A DNA stretch of 34,940 nt from positions 1 to 34,940 of the forward strand of contig JAIYDW010000105.1 in assembly GCA_027487315.1 (NCBI GenBank), in the 5' to 3' direction. The notes under the pieces are model-generated. The model had not been told where the DNA came from, ran no database searches, and was given only the letters and a program-made list of their open reading frames with translations. This document shows positions 14,560-24,300 of this stretch, piece after piece (within the stretch, counting starts at the first letter, position 1; every line of letters begins with the position of its first letter). The translations under genes and the position numbers were made by a program. This stretch comes from Verrucomicrobiaceae bacterium (GTDB lineage Bacteria > Verrucomicrobiota > Verrucomicrobiia > Verrucomicrobiales > Verrucomicrobiaceae).

Positions 14560-17037
14560 ATGAAGCGCTTTCCGCTCTCGCATCCATCGCGCCAACTCGG
14601 CCCCCTCTGCCTCGGCCTCAGCCTGCTGCTCTCCGCATCAGCTTCGGTCTCGGCTCAAAACGCTGCCCCCCAAGCCGCTCCCCCTCCCCAAGGCAACGCC
14701 GGCACCCCGCCACCAGCAGCCGCCCCAACCGCCGGTTACTCCCCCATCAGCAGCGACGCGACCATCAAGGTCAACTTCCCCAATACGCCGATCCAGGCCA
14801 TCATCCCTTTCTACATCCAGCTCACCGGCAAAAAAATCATCCTCGACTCCTCCCTCCAAGGCGAGTCGCTCAAGATGATCGCCCCAGAGCCGCTTACGAA
14901 GGAAGAAGCCATCAACTTCATCCACGCCACCCTCCTGCTCAATGGCTACGCCATCATCCCAAAGGGCGATAGCACCGTGATGCTTATCCACCATCAAGGC
15001 GGCAAAAACCCCGCCCCGGAAGGCCTCCCCGTCATCAGTTCGATCCGCGATCTTCCCCAGGATGAGCAAATCGTCCACTACGTCATGCCCCTGGAGCACA
15101 TCTCCGCAGACGACGCCTCAAAGGCCTTCAAAGAGGTCGTCAAACTCCACGCCTACGGTGCCATCACCCCCATCGCCAACTCCTCGGCCATCATCATCAC
15201 AGAAAACACCGCGACCATCCGGAGCCTCCACGAAATCGCCCAAATCATCGACGTTCCTCCTGCCGAAATCTCCAACGAACTCATCGCCCTGGAACGCTCC
15301 GATGCCGAACGCATCGCCGAAGTGATCAACGAAATCTACGCCCAGCAGGATGACAGCAGCGCGGGTGCAGGCAGTTCGCAAAACGCCGCCCCTCAAAACG
15401 GAAACGCCCCAGCCACATCCATCAATCCCAGCGCCTCCGCCGCCCTCGCCGCCGCCACCGGTTCAGCCAATACCGCCAATACCAACCCCACAGCCGCCAA
15501 AGTCCGAGTTATCGCCGACCGCCGCACCAATAGCCTCCTCGTCATCGCTCGCCCCGTCGACATCACCTACATCCGTGGCCTCATCGAGAAGCTCGATCAA
15601 CAAAGCGGCGGCATCACCTTCATGAAGCGCAAACTCAGCTTCATGAATGTCGCTGACTTCCTCCCCGTCGCCTACGACTCACTCTCCCGCGACACCGACA
15701 TCCAAACCGAAGGCGGTGGCCTCGCCATCAGTGGCGGCGGCGGCAACGGTGGCGGTCTTGGCACAGGTTCAGCCTCACCACGCAATTCCAGCACCCCATC
15801 AACCAACGCCAATCGCGGCGGTGAAACCAACGCGGGCTTCGCTGGCGGCGGCTTTGGCGGTGGACTCGGTGGCGGCACCGGCTTTGGCGGCAATTCCAAC
15901 CGCAGCCTGCTCGACGACCCCGCACAACAAGCCGCACCCCAGTCCCTCATCGTCGGTCGCACCCTGCTCATCGCAGACAGCCAGTCCAACAGCCTCATCG
16001 TTTCCGGCTCACCCGAGCACATCGACATCATCGACCGCCTACTTCAGGAAATCGACATTCGCCCGCAGCAAATCTACATCTCGACCATCATTGGCCAACT
16101 CACCCTCAATGACGAAACCAAGTTCGGCTTCGATTTCCTTAGACTCCTTGACGACTTCTCTCTTCAACAAAACATCACGACCAATACCGCATCAAACAGC
16201 GGCACCAACACCTCCACCTTCAATACCGATATCGATGCCAACGGCATCCCCACGACCACAGGCACCGTTACAGGCGAACGAACCAACTCATTCAACTCAG
16301 AAACCGCCCCTGGCGAGCCCGGCAACATCGTACTGCCCATGGGACTCTCCAATTTCAATTGGAACAGCCTCAATCTCTATGGCCAGCTCGGCGCCATCTC
16401 CAAATACGTGAATCTCCTCGAACGGGACACCAACTTCAAAGTCATGTCCCGCCCCAGCGTCTACACCACCAACAACGGCAAAGCAGTCATCTCCTCTGGA
16501 CAGCGCATCGCCGTCCCCACGCAAATTCTCTCCAACGGCGCCGGCATCGGCGGCATCGCCTCCACCAGCGCCAGCATCGACTACCGTGATGTCGTGCTCA
16601 AACTGGAAGTCGTCCCTCTCATCAACTCCGACGATGAAGTCACCCTCCGCATCGCCCAGATCAACGACAACATCATTGGCGAACAAGTGATTTCAGGAAA
16701 CACCATTCCCACCCTCAGCACCCAGGAACTCGTCACGACAGTCACCGTAAAAAACGGCGGCACCGTTGTGCTCGGCGGACTGATCACCGAACGGGCGGCG
16801 GACAATCAACGCGGCACCATCTTCCTGCGCCGCATCCCCATCATCAAACACCTCTTCGGCGTCACCACCAAAACCTCCACTCGTGACGAACTCCTCATCT
16901 TCATCCAACCCAACATCATCAACAACAAATCCCCTTCAGATACCCCGAATCAAATCGAACGCGGTCGCTCCAGACTGATGGACGACACCATGCAATTCGG
17001 CGTCCCCCGCGGCCAAGCCTCTGTCAATCGCAATTGA
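14560..17037 (+). CDS. gspD: Type II secretion-type secretin (GspD-like)
   Basis: An 825-residue outer-membrane secretin subunit. In order: a signal peptide ending near SASVSAQ; a Pro/Ala-rich linker; an N0/STN-like domain from about residue 68 (IKVNFPNTPIQAIIPFYIQ); N1 from about 170 (VHYVMPLEHISADDA); N2 from about 315 (VRVIADRRTNSLLVIA); a Gly/Ser/Asn-rich insert at about 383-451; N3 from about 465 (LIADSQSNSLIVSG); and the C-terminal secretin beta-barrel core (about 625-790) with MSRPSVYTTNNGKAVI, ISSGQRIAVP and VVLGGLITER. Secretins form 12-16-mer gated channels through the outer membrane for type II secretion or type IV pili. No GspE, GspF or pseudopilin genes are within the window, so it is an orphan here. 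Its stop codon forms one arm of a hairpin shared with the convergent PBP2 gene. Confidence 0.92.
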   Translation: MKRFPLSHPSRQLGPLCLGLSLLLSASASVSAQNAAPQAAPPPQGNAGTPPPAAAPTAGYSPISSDATIKVNFPNTPIQAIIPFYIQLTGKKIILDSSLQGESLKMIAPEPLTKEEAINFIHATLLLNGYAIIPKGDSTVMLIHHQGGKNPAPEGLPVISSIRDLPQDEQIVHYVMPLEHISADDASKAFKEVVKLHAYGAITPIANSSAIIITENTATIRSLHEIAQIIDVPPAEISNELIALERSDAERIAEVINEIYAQQDDSSAGAGSSQNAAPQNGNAPATSINPSASAALAAATGSANTANTNPTAAKVRVIADRRTNSLLVIARPVDITYIRGLIEKLDQQSGGITFMKRKLSFMNVADFLPVAYDSLSRDTDIQTEGGGLAISGGGGNGGGLGTGSASPRNSSTPSTNANRGGETNAGFAGGGFGGGLGGGTGFGGNSNRSLLDDPAQQAAPQSLIVGRTLLIADSQSNSLIVSGSPEHIDIIDRLLQEIDIRPQQIYISTIIGQLTLNDETKFGFDFLRLLDDFSLQQNITTNTASNSGTNTSTFNTDIDANGIPTTTGTVTGERTNSFNSETAPGEPGNIVLPMGLSNFNWNSLNLYGQLGAISKYVNLLERDTNFKVMSRPSVYTTNNGKAVISSGQRIAVPTQILSNGAGIGGIASTSASIDYRDVVLKLEVVPLINSDDEVTLRIAQINDNIIGEQVISGNTIPTLSTQELVTTVTVKNGGTVVLGGLITERAADNQRGTIFLRRIPIIKHLFGVTTKTSTRDELLIFIQPNIINNKSPSDTPNQIERGRSRLMDDTMQFGVPRGQASVNRN

Positions 17038-17052
17038 GCCAATCTCGGCTCA
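17035..17052. terminator. Hairpin made of the two convergent stop codons
   Basis: TGAGCC-aatctc-GGCTCA forms a perfect 6-bp stem. Its left arm begins with the TGA of the secretin gene and its right arm ends with the complement of the TGA of the PBP2 gene. The genes are separated by only 12 bases. It could serve as a compact bidirectional terminator, though no T-run is present. Confidence 0.45.
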
Positions 17053-19146
17053 CTCACCCTTGAACAACTTCCTGAAGAAACCCTTGAAGGTCTTCTTCTC
17101 TTCGATCGGTTGAGCAGGCTTAACCTCTTCCACCGGACGCGCACTCGGCGGTGGCGTATCCCCGTCATCTCCACCGCCCGAGAAATCCTGCTCGCCCTCG
17201 TCGACCTTCACAAACTTGTCGGTATCCTTCATCGCCAACACCAGCGGATCATCCGGACTCGCCTTCTCAAAGATGTTGGTGAAGACCTCTCTCACCATCG
17301 GAGCCGCCAAACCACCACCACTCACCCGCTCCCCTGGGCGACCTTCATACAACACAGCAAAAGCATAAACCGGATTGTTAGCTGGCAGAAATCCGGTGAA
17401 CCACGCCAAATTCTGCTGCTGAGCCGGCTTCCACTGCGCCGTCCCCGTCTTTCCCGCAATCTGAGCCTGCTTGATTCCAGCCGCCTTGCCCGTACCGCCA
17501 CTGCCGGAAACCACCGCTACCATGCCCTTCACCACCGCATCGCGATGCTCCGGATTCAAATCAATGCGACGCCTCACTTCAACCTCCGTAGCCATCACCA
17601 CCTGCTCATTCACATCCTGCACCTGTCGCACCAAACGCGGCTGCATCAGGTTAACCCCGTCCGCTAGGGCAGCCATGCTTTGGCAGACTTGCAAAGGCGT
17701 CGCCAAAACCTCCCCCTGACCAATCGAGATGTTAGCCAGTTCCCCCCCAATGATTTTCGTCCCTCGCTGCTCCAACTTCCGCGCATTCGTCGGAACGTTC
17801 CCGGCGGCTTCCGCCTTGATCGGGATTCCCGTCTTCTCCCCAAAACCCATTCGCATCGCCATATCCGTGATCGGATCCGCACCCACCGCCAAAGCCGCCT
17901 GATACATCCACGTATTGCAAGACCGCTTGATCGCCGTGATCACATTCATCATCCCCTCACCCGACTTCGTATGGTTGTTGAAGTATCGATCTCCAATATA
18001 CAATGACGCACTGCAATTGAAGGATGTCTTCTCCGTCACCTTCCCGCTTTCCATCGCCCCTAACGCCGTCACAATTTTGAATGTCGAAGCCGGTGGATAA
18101 GTCCCAAAAGTCGCCCTCGGATAAAGTGGCTTGCGCGGATCGTCATTTAGCTTTTGCAGCATCTCCGACTTGATCCCCGGCACCCAGGCATTGAGATCGA
18201 AACCAGGATTCGAAGCCAGTGCGAGGATATCACCCGTCTTCACGTCCATGATCACAAACGCCCCCCCATTACGCGCCCCCTTTTTCAGCGCATTCTCCGC
18301 ATACTTCTGAATGTTGTAATCCAGCGTCGTGACCACATTCCTTCCAGGAACAGGCCTCCTCAAAACCTCTTCAGAAAGCAACTTGCCATCCGGACTATAA
18401 AGCTTGTTCACCATTCCAGAGGTGCCGGTCAAATCTCGATCAAACGTTGCCTCCAGCCCTTCACGGCCCTCCAACTCCTCAAACAAAGGATCACCATCTG
18501 AAATCGGCCCCAGCGGCAGTCCCCTCACCTTCCCCACATAGCCAATGATGTGGCAGGCACTATCCCCCTTCGGATAATACCGAATGTAAGCCGGTTGCAC
18601 CACCAACCCCGAACCCAGATGCGGCTGCAACTTGTCCAACTCCTCATTCGTCAATTCCACATTCAATCCCTCTTCAATCGCAAACACCAGAGGCAACCAG
18701 CGCCGATGCTCATAATGACTCACCAGCTTTTCCTCTTCCATTGTCCAGCGACGCCCCAGCAACTGATTGGCCTTTCCAATCTTCTCCCCCGCATACGCCA
18801 GAATTTGCTCACGCGTCGCATCCTTCATGAACGGGAAATTCAACGCCAAATAATTGACCACTCGCGACTGCGCAAAAGGCACCCCATGCCGATCCACAAT
18901 TTGACCTCGCGGCGCCGGAATGCTTAACGTCAAAGCACGCGCCTGACTCTGCGTTTTCCAATCCGCAGGCAACGGAGCCGCCTTCGCCGGCGCTTCAGTC
19001 GCATCAACTTTGTCTGCCTTGGTCTCCTCCACCACCTCCGCCTTCAAAATCAAAGGCGCCGGGGTGCCCTCCTGTCCCCACATCGGAGACCAACACAAAA
19101 TCGTAAAGACCAGCTGAACTGGCACCCGAGGCAAATGACGTTTCAT
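17050..19146 (-). CDS. mrdA: Penicillin-binding protein 2 (peptidoglycan transpeptidase)
   Basis: A 698-residue class B PBP that cross-links peptidoglycan during cell elongation. The N-terminal region has the hydrophobic segment VQLVFTILCWSPMWG. The pedestal begins near PAPRGQIVDRHGVPFA; the dimerisation/regulatory region contains IRYYPKGDSACHIIGYVG and EGREGLEATFDRDLTGTSG. The transpeptidase domain carries all three catalytic motifs: PPASTFK with acyl-acceptor S354; SCN at 409-411; and KTGT at 566-569. A basic tail (KKTFKGFFRKLFKGE) closes the protein. The ATG at 19146 is preferred because the family N-terminus starts there; the frame runs further upstream to 19227. The hydrophobic segment could be cut as a signal peptide after WGQ, which would be unusual for PBP2. 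No rodA or mreBCD genes are adjacent. The tRNA-Phe gene lies just upstream on the same strand. Confidence 0.92.
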   Translation of the reverse strand: MKRHLPRVPVQLVFTILCWSPMWGQEGTPAPLILKAEVVEETKADKVDATEAPAKAAPLPADWKTQSQARALTLSIPAPRGQIVDRHGVPFAQSRVVNYLALNFPFMKDATREQILAYAGEKIGKANQLLGRRWTMEEEKLVSHYEHRRWLPLVFAIEEGLNVELTNEELDKLQPHLGSGLVVQPAYIRYYPKGDSACHIIGYVGKVRGLPLGPISDGDPLFEELEGREGLEATFDRDLTGTSGMVNKLYSPDGKLLSEEVLRRPVPGRNVVTTLDYNIQKYAENALKKGARNGGAFVIMDVKTGDILALASNPGFDLNAWVPGIKSEMLQKLNDDPRKPLYPRATFGTYPPASTFKIVTALGAMESGKVTEKTSFNCSASLYIGDRYFNNHTKSGEGMMNVITAIKRSCNTWMYQAALAVGADPITDMAMRMGFGEKTGIPIKAEAAGNVPTNARKLEQRGTKIIGGELANISIGQGEVLATPLQVCQSMAALADGVNLMQPRLVRQVQDVNEQVVMATEVEVRRRIDLNPEHRDAVVKGMVAVVSGSGGTGKAAGIKQAQIAGKTGTAQWKPAQQQNLAWFTGFLPANNPVYAFAVLYEGRPGERVSGGGLAAPMVREVFTNIFEKASPDDPLVLAMKDTDKFVKVDEGEQDFSGGGDDGDTPPPSARPVEEVKPAQPIEEKKTFKGFFRKLFKGE

Positions 19147-19264
19147 AGAAGAACTCAGCCCCTGAACTGAGGCGGATCCCATCTTGCCACCCCCATAAGC
19201 AAGCGTCAAGCCCACCTCAGCCCTCAATCACTCCCTCCATTCACCACTTTCCCGATCAGAAAAG

Positions 19265-19340
19265 TGGTGGCTCGGGACGGAATCGAACCGCCGACACGGG
19301 GATTTTCAATCCCCTGCTCTACCGACTGAGCTACCGAGCC
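19265..19340 (-). tRNA. tRNA-Phe (anticodon GAA)
   Basis: The minus strand gives a complete cloverleaf of 76 bases: acceptor arms GGCTCGG / CCGAGCC, a D-arm with AGCTCAGTCGGTAGAGC, an anticodon stem GGGGA/TCCCC with loop TTGAAAA (anticodon GAA, phenylalanine), a T-arm with GGTTCGATTCC, discriminator A and an encoded CCA end. It lies between the DUF58 gene and the PBP2 gene, all on the minus strand. Confidence 0.97.
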
Positions 19341-19433
19341 ATCAACACTCCACAAGGTGAAGCGAGCCGCGAAGTAAGCAGGGGTTCTAACCTCGCGCAA
19401 CGGGAAAATGCATTCGATTCACGAACCCCTCTA

Positions 19434-20333
19434 TCAGCCCCCGCCCGCCAAAGCCGAACCCCTCATCAGCATCGACAAAAACCGCTCCTCAAAGGGCTCA
19501 TTCGTCTGACATTGCATGAAATCAATCCGCCGGCCTGCACATTCACGACTCAAACTCTCAACAAAGGCGTCAAACGCCTCCGCATACCGCTTGGCGTCAC
19601 GCTTGGTGAACCAAAACCTTCTCCGCTCCCCCGTCTCCACCTCAGCCAGTTCAATCTCTCCTTCCAACTGCGGCTCCCGCTCCTCAGGATGCAAGATCTG
19701 AACAAAATGACTCTCTCCCGGCCAGGCCGCCGCCTGCGCCACCGCTTCCTGCGCCGCATTCACATCACGACCAAAGAAATCTGAAATCACAAAAATCACT
19801 CCATGCCGTTGCCGGGTCGGCCTGAACGTCTCAAAACAGTGCTTCAAATCCGTGAAACCATCGAACTTCAGTCGGGTCACGCATTGAATGATCTTGTCCA
19901 CACTCCCTTGCCCCCGCAAAGGCGGCAACTCCTGCCGGGTCGCATCGCTCATCGAATAAACACTGACCCGCTGCTGATTGCTCAACCCCAAATACGCCAA
20001 TGCCACCGCAAACCGCAACGCCTGACGTCGCTTCTCCGCAAAAGGCCGCTCCATCGACCCACTCACGTCCAGGACAATGTGCAAATTCAGCTCCTGCGTC
20101 TCCTCGTAAAGTCGCACAAACAACTTGTCGAGCCGGGCATACAACCGCCAATCAATCGCCCGATAATCCTCTTTCGGCGTGTAATGGCGATAGTCTTTGA
20201 ACTCTCGCGTGAACCCCGTGCTCGGCGTGCTCTGATTGCCCCGCCGCATCAACTGCCGTCGCTTCCGCAGCCGAACCGCCAGCATTCGCAGTCGGTCAAG
20301 AAACGCTGCATCAAACAACTCCTCGTCAGCCAT
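19434..20333 (-). CDS. DUF58 domain protein (von Willebrand A-like)
   Basis: A 299-residue cytoplasmic protein of the DUF58 family. The signature is complete: EFKDYRHYTPKEDYRAIDWRLYARLDKLFVRLYEE at about residues 44-78 (written here in pieces: YRHYTPKEDYRAIDW, LYARLDKLFVR). It is followed by a vWA-type metal-dependent adhesion site DVSGSM with a later FDGFTDL loop and ISDFFG. DUF58 proteins usually travel with a MoxR AAA+ ATPase and membrane vWA proteins and are thought to help metal insertion or complex assembly. No such partner is next to this copy, so it is isolated here. A GTG at 20336 and an ATG at 20333 are adjacent; an AGGGG stands just before them, which makes the exact start uncertain by one codon. 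Confidence 0.88.
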   Translation of the reverse strand: MADEELFDAAFLDRLRMLAVRLRKRRQLMRRGNQSTPSTGFTREFKDYRHYTPKEDYRAIDWRLYARLDKLFVRLYEETQELNLHIVLDVSGSMERPFAEKRRQALRFAVALAYLGLSNQQRVSVYSMSDATRQELPPLRGQGSVDKIIQCVTRLKFDGFTDLKHCFETFRPTRQRHGVIFVISDFFGRDVNAAQEAVAQAAAWPGESHFVQILHPEEREPQLEGEIELAEVETGERRRFWFTKRDAKRYAEAFDAFVESLSRECAGRRIDFMQCQTNEPFEERFLSMLMRGSALAGGG

Positions 20334-20416
20334 CACCCCCTATCTTCCCCAATTCCCACCCCCGACGCAAGCACAGGCCTGCAAAATGCGCTCCACCATG
20401 ACGTACCTCTCCCTCC

Positions 20417-21151
20417 ATGCCTTCACCTTCTATCCGCCTCACCGTTACCTCCGCCCTCTTCTTCGCTGGCTTCGCCATGGCCGACCCTACCCCGCCCGAA
20501 GGCTTCCGGGCCATCTTCAATGGCAAAGATCTCACCGGTTGGCACGGCCTGAACCCCCACACCTCAGCCAAAATGGTTGGCGACAAAAAAGCAGCCAACC
20601 ACCAGCAGCAACGCGCCGAGTTCCCCTCCCATTGGCACGTTGAAAACGGCGAACTCGTCAACGTCGGCACCGGCCCCTACGCCACGACCGACGAAGAATT
20701 CGGCGATATCGAGCTTCTCATCGAATACAAAACCGTCCCCGGTGCAGACAGTGGCATCTATCTCAGAGGCACCCCTCAAATCCAAATCTGGGACAAAACA
20801 CAGTCCTTTGACCTCAAAAAACCCGACCGAAAACCCCATCTCGGTTCCGGCGGCCTGTTCAACAATACCCCAAACGCCCCGGGACGCGATCCCGCCACCG
20901 TCGCCGACAAACCCTTCGGCGAATGGAACCAGTTCCGTATTCGCCAAATCGGAAATCGCACCTGGGTTTGGCTCAATAACCAGTTGGTCGTCGACGGAGC
21001 CCCCATGGAGAACTACTGGGATCGCACCCAACCCCTGCCAGCCAAAGGCCCAATCATGCTCCAAACTCACGGCGGCGAGATCCGGTGGCGGAACCTTTTT
21101 GTCAGGGAAATCAGCCCGCAAGAATCTACCCTCCTCCCTTCAAAGTCATAG
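20417..21151 (+). CDS. Secreted DUF1080 protein (3-keto-disaccharide hydrolase domain)
   Basis: A 244-residue exported protein: signal peptide MPSPSIRLTVTSALFFAGFAMA, then a concanavalin-like beta-sandwich of the DUF1080 family. Landmarks are GFRAIFNGKDLTGWHG, WHVENGELVNVG, FGDIELLIEYKTVPGADSGIYLRG, FGEWNQFRIRQIGN and IMLQTHGGEIRWRNLFVREI. This family is very abundant in Verrucomicrobiota and Planctomycetes. It has been linked to hydrolysis of 3-keto-glycosides in the periplasm, but most members, including this one, have no tested substrate. The ATG at 20417 begins the signal peptide. It is divergent from DUF58 with an 83-bp gap. No partner sugar dehydrogenase genes are in the window. Confidence 0.9.
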   Translation: MPSPSIRLTVTSALFFAGFAMADPTPPEGFRAIFNGKDLTGWHGLNPHTSAKMVGDKKAANHQQQRAEFPSHWHVENGELVNVGTGPYATTDEEFGDIELLIEYKTVPGADSGIYLRGTPQIQIWDKTQSFDLKKPDRKPHLGSGGLFNNTPNAPGRDPATVADKPFGEWNQFRIRQIGNRTWVWLNNQLVVDGAPMENYWDRTQPLPAKGPIMLQTHGGEIRWRNLFVREISPQESTLLPSKS

Positions 21152-21255
21152 TCCCTCTCCAAAAGACGCTTCAGCACCCCTCCCCTCAAAACTCCCATCG
21201 TTGCCGCTGCTCTTGCCGAACGCCGCCCAATGATCTGCCGCTTGCGGTTCAACGT

Positions 21256-21286
21256 TTGTTAAGCCAGATTGAGCATTCGTCTAAAT
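21256..21286 (+). promoter_or_regulatory. Candidate secA promoter
   Basis: TTGTTA (21256-21261) and TCTAAA (21280-21285) are spaced by 18 bp in the 184-bp gap before secA, about 50 bases upstream of its ATG. The match is weak and rests on hexamer similarity only. Confidence 0.25.
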
Positions 21287-21335
21287 CCGCCCTCAACTCC
21301 ACCCTTGGACGCCGGTCGGACTGCCCCCTTTTCTC

Positions 21336-24300
21336 ATGCTCAACTGGATCATCAAAAAAATCATCGGCACCAAGAACCAGCGCACCGTCAAGCGCCTCCA
21401 ACCGGTCGTTGCCGAGATCAACCGCATTGAAGCCCAACTCCAGAACGAGCCCGAAGACGCCCTCCGCTCGCGCATGGCCGCTTGGCAGGAACAATTCCGC
21501 GCCTTCCACACCCCAGCTTTCCTCGGTGGTGTCTCCCTCCGCATCGCAGACGAATCGGCCGTCGACGAATGCCTCGCCAGACTCACTGACGCTTTCAACC
21601 GCCTCAAACCCCACTTCCCCGCACTCGACTCCTCCGCCCTCAATGTCGCAGGCCAATCCCTCGATCAAAAAAAAGCCGCCATCGACAAAGCCCGCGATGC
21701 TTGGAATGAAGTCGAACCCAAATTCGACGCCATCGTGCGCAAAATGCTCGAGGACATCCTCCCCGAATGCTACGCCGTCGTCAAAAATGCCGCCCGCCGC
21801 ATGTGTGGCCAGGTCCACAACGTCTGTGACATGCCCCTTACCTGGAACATGGTCCACTTTGACGTCCAACTCATCGGCGGCATCGCCCTCCATCGCGGCA
21901 TGATCGCAGAAATGGCCACCGGCGAAGGCAAGACCCTCGTCGGCACCCTGCCCGTCACCTTGAACGCCCTCACCGGCCGAGGCGTCCATGTCATCACCGT
22001 CAACGACTACCTCGCCCGCCGTGACTCCGAATGGATGGGCTACCTCTTCAAATACCTCGGCCTCACCGTCGGTTGCATCCAAAACGACCAACCCCCACAC
22101 CTTCGCCGCGCCCAATACGAGTGCGACATCACCTTCGGAACCAACTCCGAATTCGGCTTCGACTACCTTCGCGACAACGGCATGGCCTCCAGTCGCGAAC
22201 AGCAGGTCCAGCGCGGCCATTACTTCGCCATCGTCGACGAAGTGGACTCCGTCCTCATCGACGAGGCTCGCACCCCCCTCATCATCAGCGGCCCTGTCAC
22301 CTCCGCCGCCAGCACCCACCAGTTCGAACGCTACAAACCCCTCGTCGAACAACTCGTTCGTCGCCAAAACACCCTCACCAGCCGCCTCATCACCGAAGCC
22401 AACGAAGCCGCCAAAGCGGGTGACCTCGAACTCGCCGGTCGCAAACTCTACCAAGTCCATCTCGGGCAACCCAAACACCGCGGCCTCCTTCGTGCCATGG
22501 AGGACCCCGAACTCCGCCGCGCCCGCGAAAAAGCCGAACTCTCCGTTTACCAGGACACCCAAAAGGTCGAGCTCTTCAAACTCAAAGAAGAACTCTACTA
22601 CTCCATCGACGAGAAAAGCCACGACGCCGATCTCTCCGAAATGGGCCGCAACTTCCTCGACCCGGATGATCCAGACGGCTTCGTCCTCCCCGACCTCGCC
22701 ACCCTCTACTCCGAAATCGACGGCGACACCTCCATCTCCGACAAAGAGCGCGCCGAGAAAAAAGAAGCCCTCCAGGCCAAACTCGACCACCAAGGCCAGC
22801 GCATCCATCAAATCTCCCAACTCCTCCGCGCCTACTGCATCTACGAAAAAGACGTCGAGTATGTCGTCGAAGAAAACAAAGTCATCATCGTCGACGAACA
22901 AACCGGTCGCAAAATGCCAGGCCGTCGCTGGTCTGACGGACTCCACCAGGCGGTCGAAGCCAAAGAAGGCGTTCAAATCGATGCCGAAACCCAAACACTG
23001 GCCACCATCACCATCCAGAACTACTTCCGCCTCTACCAAAAACTGGGCGGCATGACCGGCACCGCCGAAACCGACGCCGCCGAGTTCCACGACATCTACA
23101 ACCTCGACGTCCTCACTATCCCCACCAACCAGGCCATTCGCCGCGTTGACACCAACGACAGCATCTACAAAACCCGGCGGGAAAAATACAACGCCGTCAT
23201 CGAACTCATCAAAGAGCTCCACGCCAAAGGTCAACCCATCCTCGTCGGCACCGCCAGCGTCGACTCCTCGGAGACCTTGAGCCGCATGCTCAAACTCCAG
23301 AAAATCCCCCACGCCGTCCTCAACGCCAAATACCACCGGCAGGAAGCCGAAATCGTCGCCCGAGCCGGTCAAAAAGGCTCCCTCACCATCTCCACCAACA
23401 TGGCCGGTCGGGGCACCGACATCAAACTTGGCGAAGGCGTCGCCGACCTCGGCGGGCTCTTTGTCCTCGGCACCGAACGCCACGAATCCCGCCGCGTCGA
23501 TCGCCAATTGCGCGGTCGCTCCGCCCGTCAAGGCGACCCCGGCGCCAGCAAATTCTTCCTCAGCTTCGAAGACGACCTCATGCGCAACTTCGGGGCCGCC
23601 GAACGCATGACCAAAGTCATGGAACGCTTCGGCATGAAGGAAGGCGAAGAACTCCAGCACCCCTGGCTCAACCGCTCCGTCGAAACCGCTCAAAAACGCG
23701 TCGAACAACGCAACTACACCTGGCGGAAACGCGTCCTCGAATACGATGACGTCATGAATCAACAGCGTGAGGTCGTCTACGAATGGCGCAACGAAGTCCT
23801 CACCAGCAACGACCCACGGATCTTGCTCGAGGAAGGCGTCCAAAAAGGCCTCGCAGATCGCCTCGAAGAGTTCATCCCGAAAGCCGACCCCTCCATGGCC
23901 AATTACGAAGGCCTCCTGAACTGGGTCAATGCCTCCTTCCCGATCGGCCTGACCGCCGAGGAAGCCCAGTTCGAATCCCGCGACTTCGACGGCAACGCCG
24001 CCTTCCTCCAGCAGCGCATTCTCAAGGCCTACGATCTCAAAGTCAGCGGAGCCAATCCCCAGGCTCTCCAAGAGGTCGAAAAAATGATCCTCCTCAACGC
24101 CATCGACCGCCTCTGGCAGGAACACCTGTATGCGCTCGATGCCCTCAAAGAAGGCATCAACCTCCGCTCCTACGGCCAAAAAGACCCCCTCATCGAGTTC
24201 AAGCAGGAAGCCTTCAACATCTTCTCGGCACTCATCACCAACATCAACAACGAGATCCTCTCCAACCTCTTCCGCAGCAGCCAGCAGCTCGCCGCATTTG

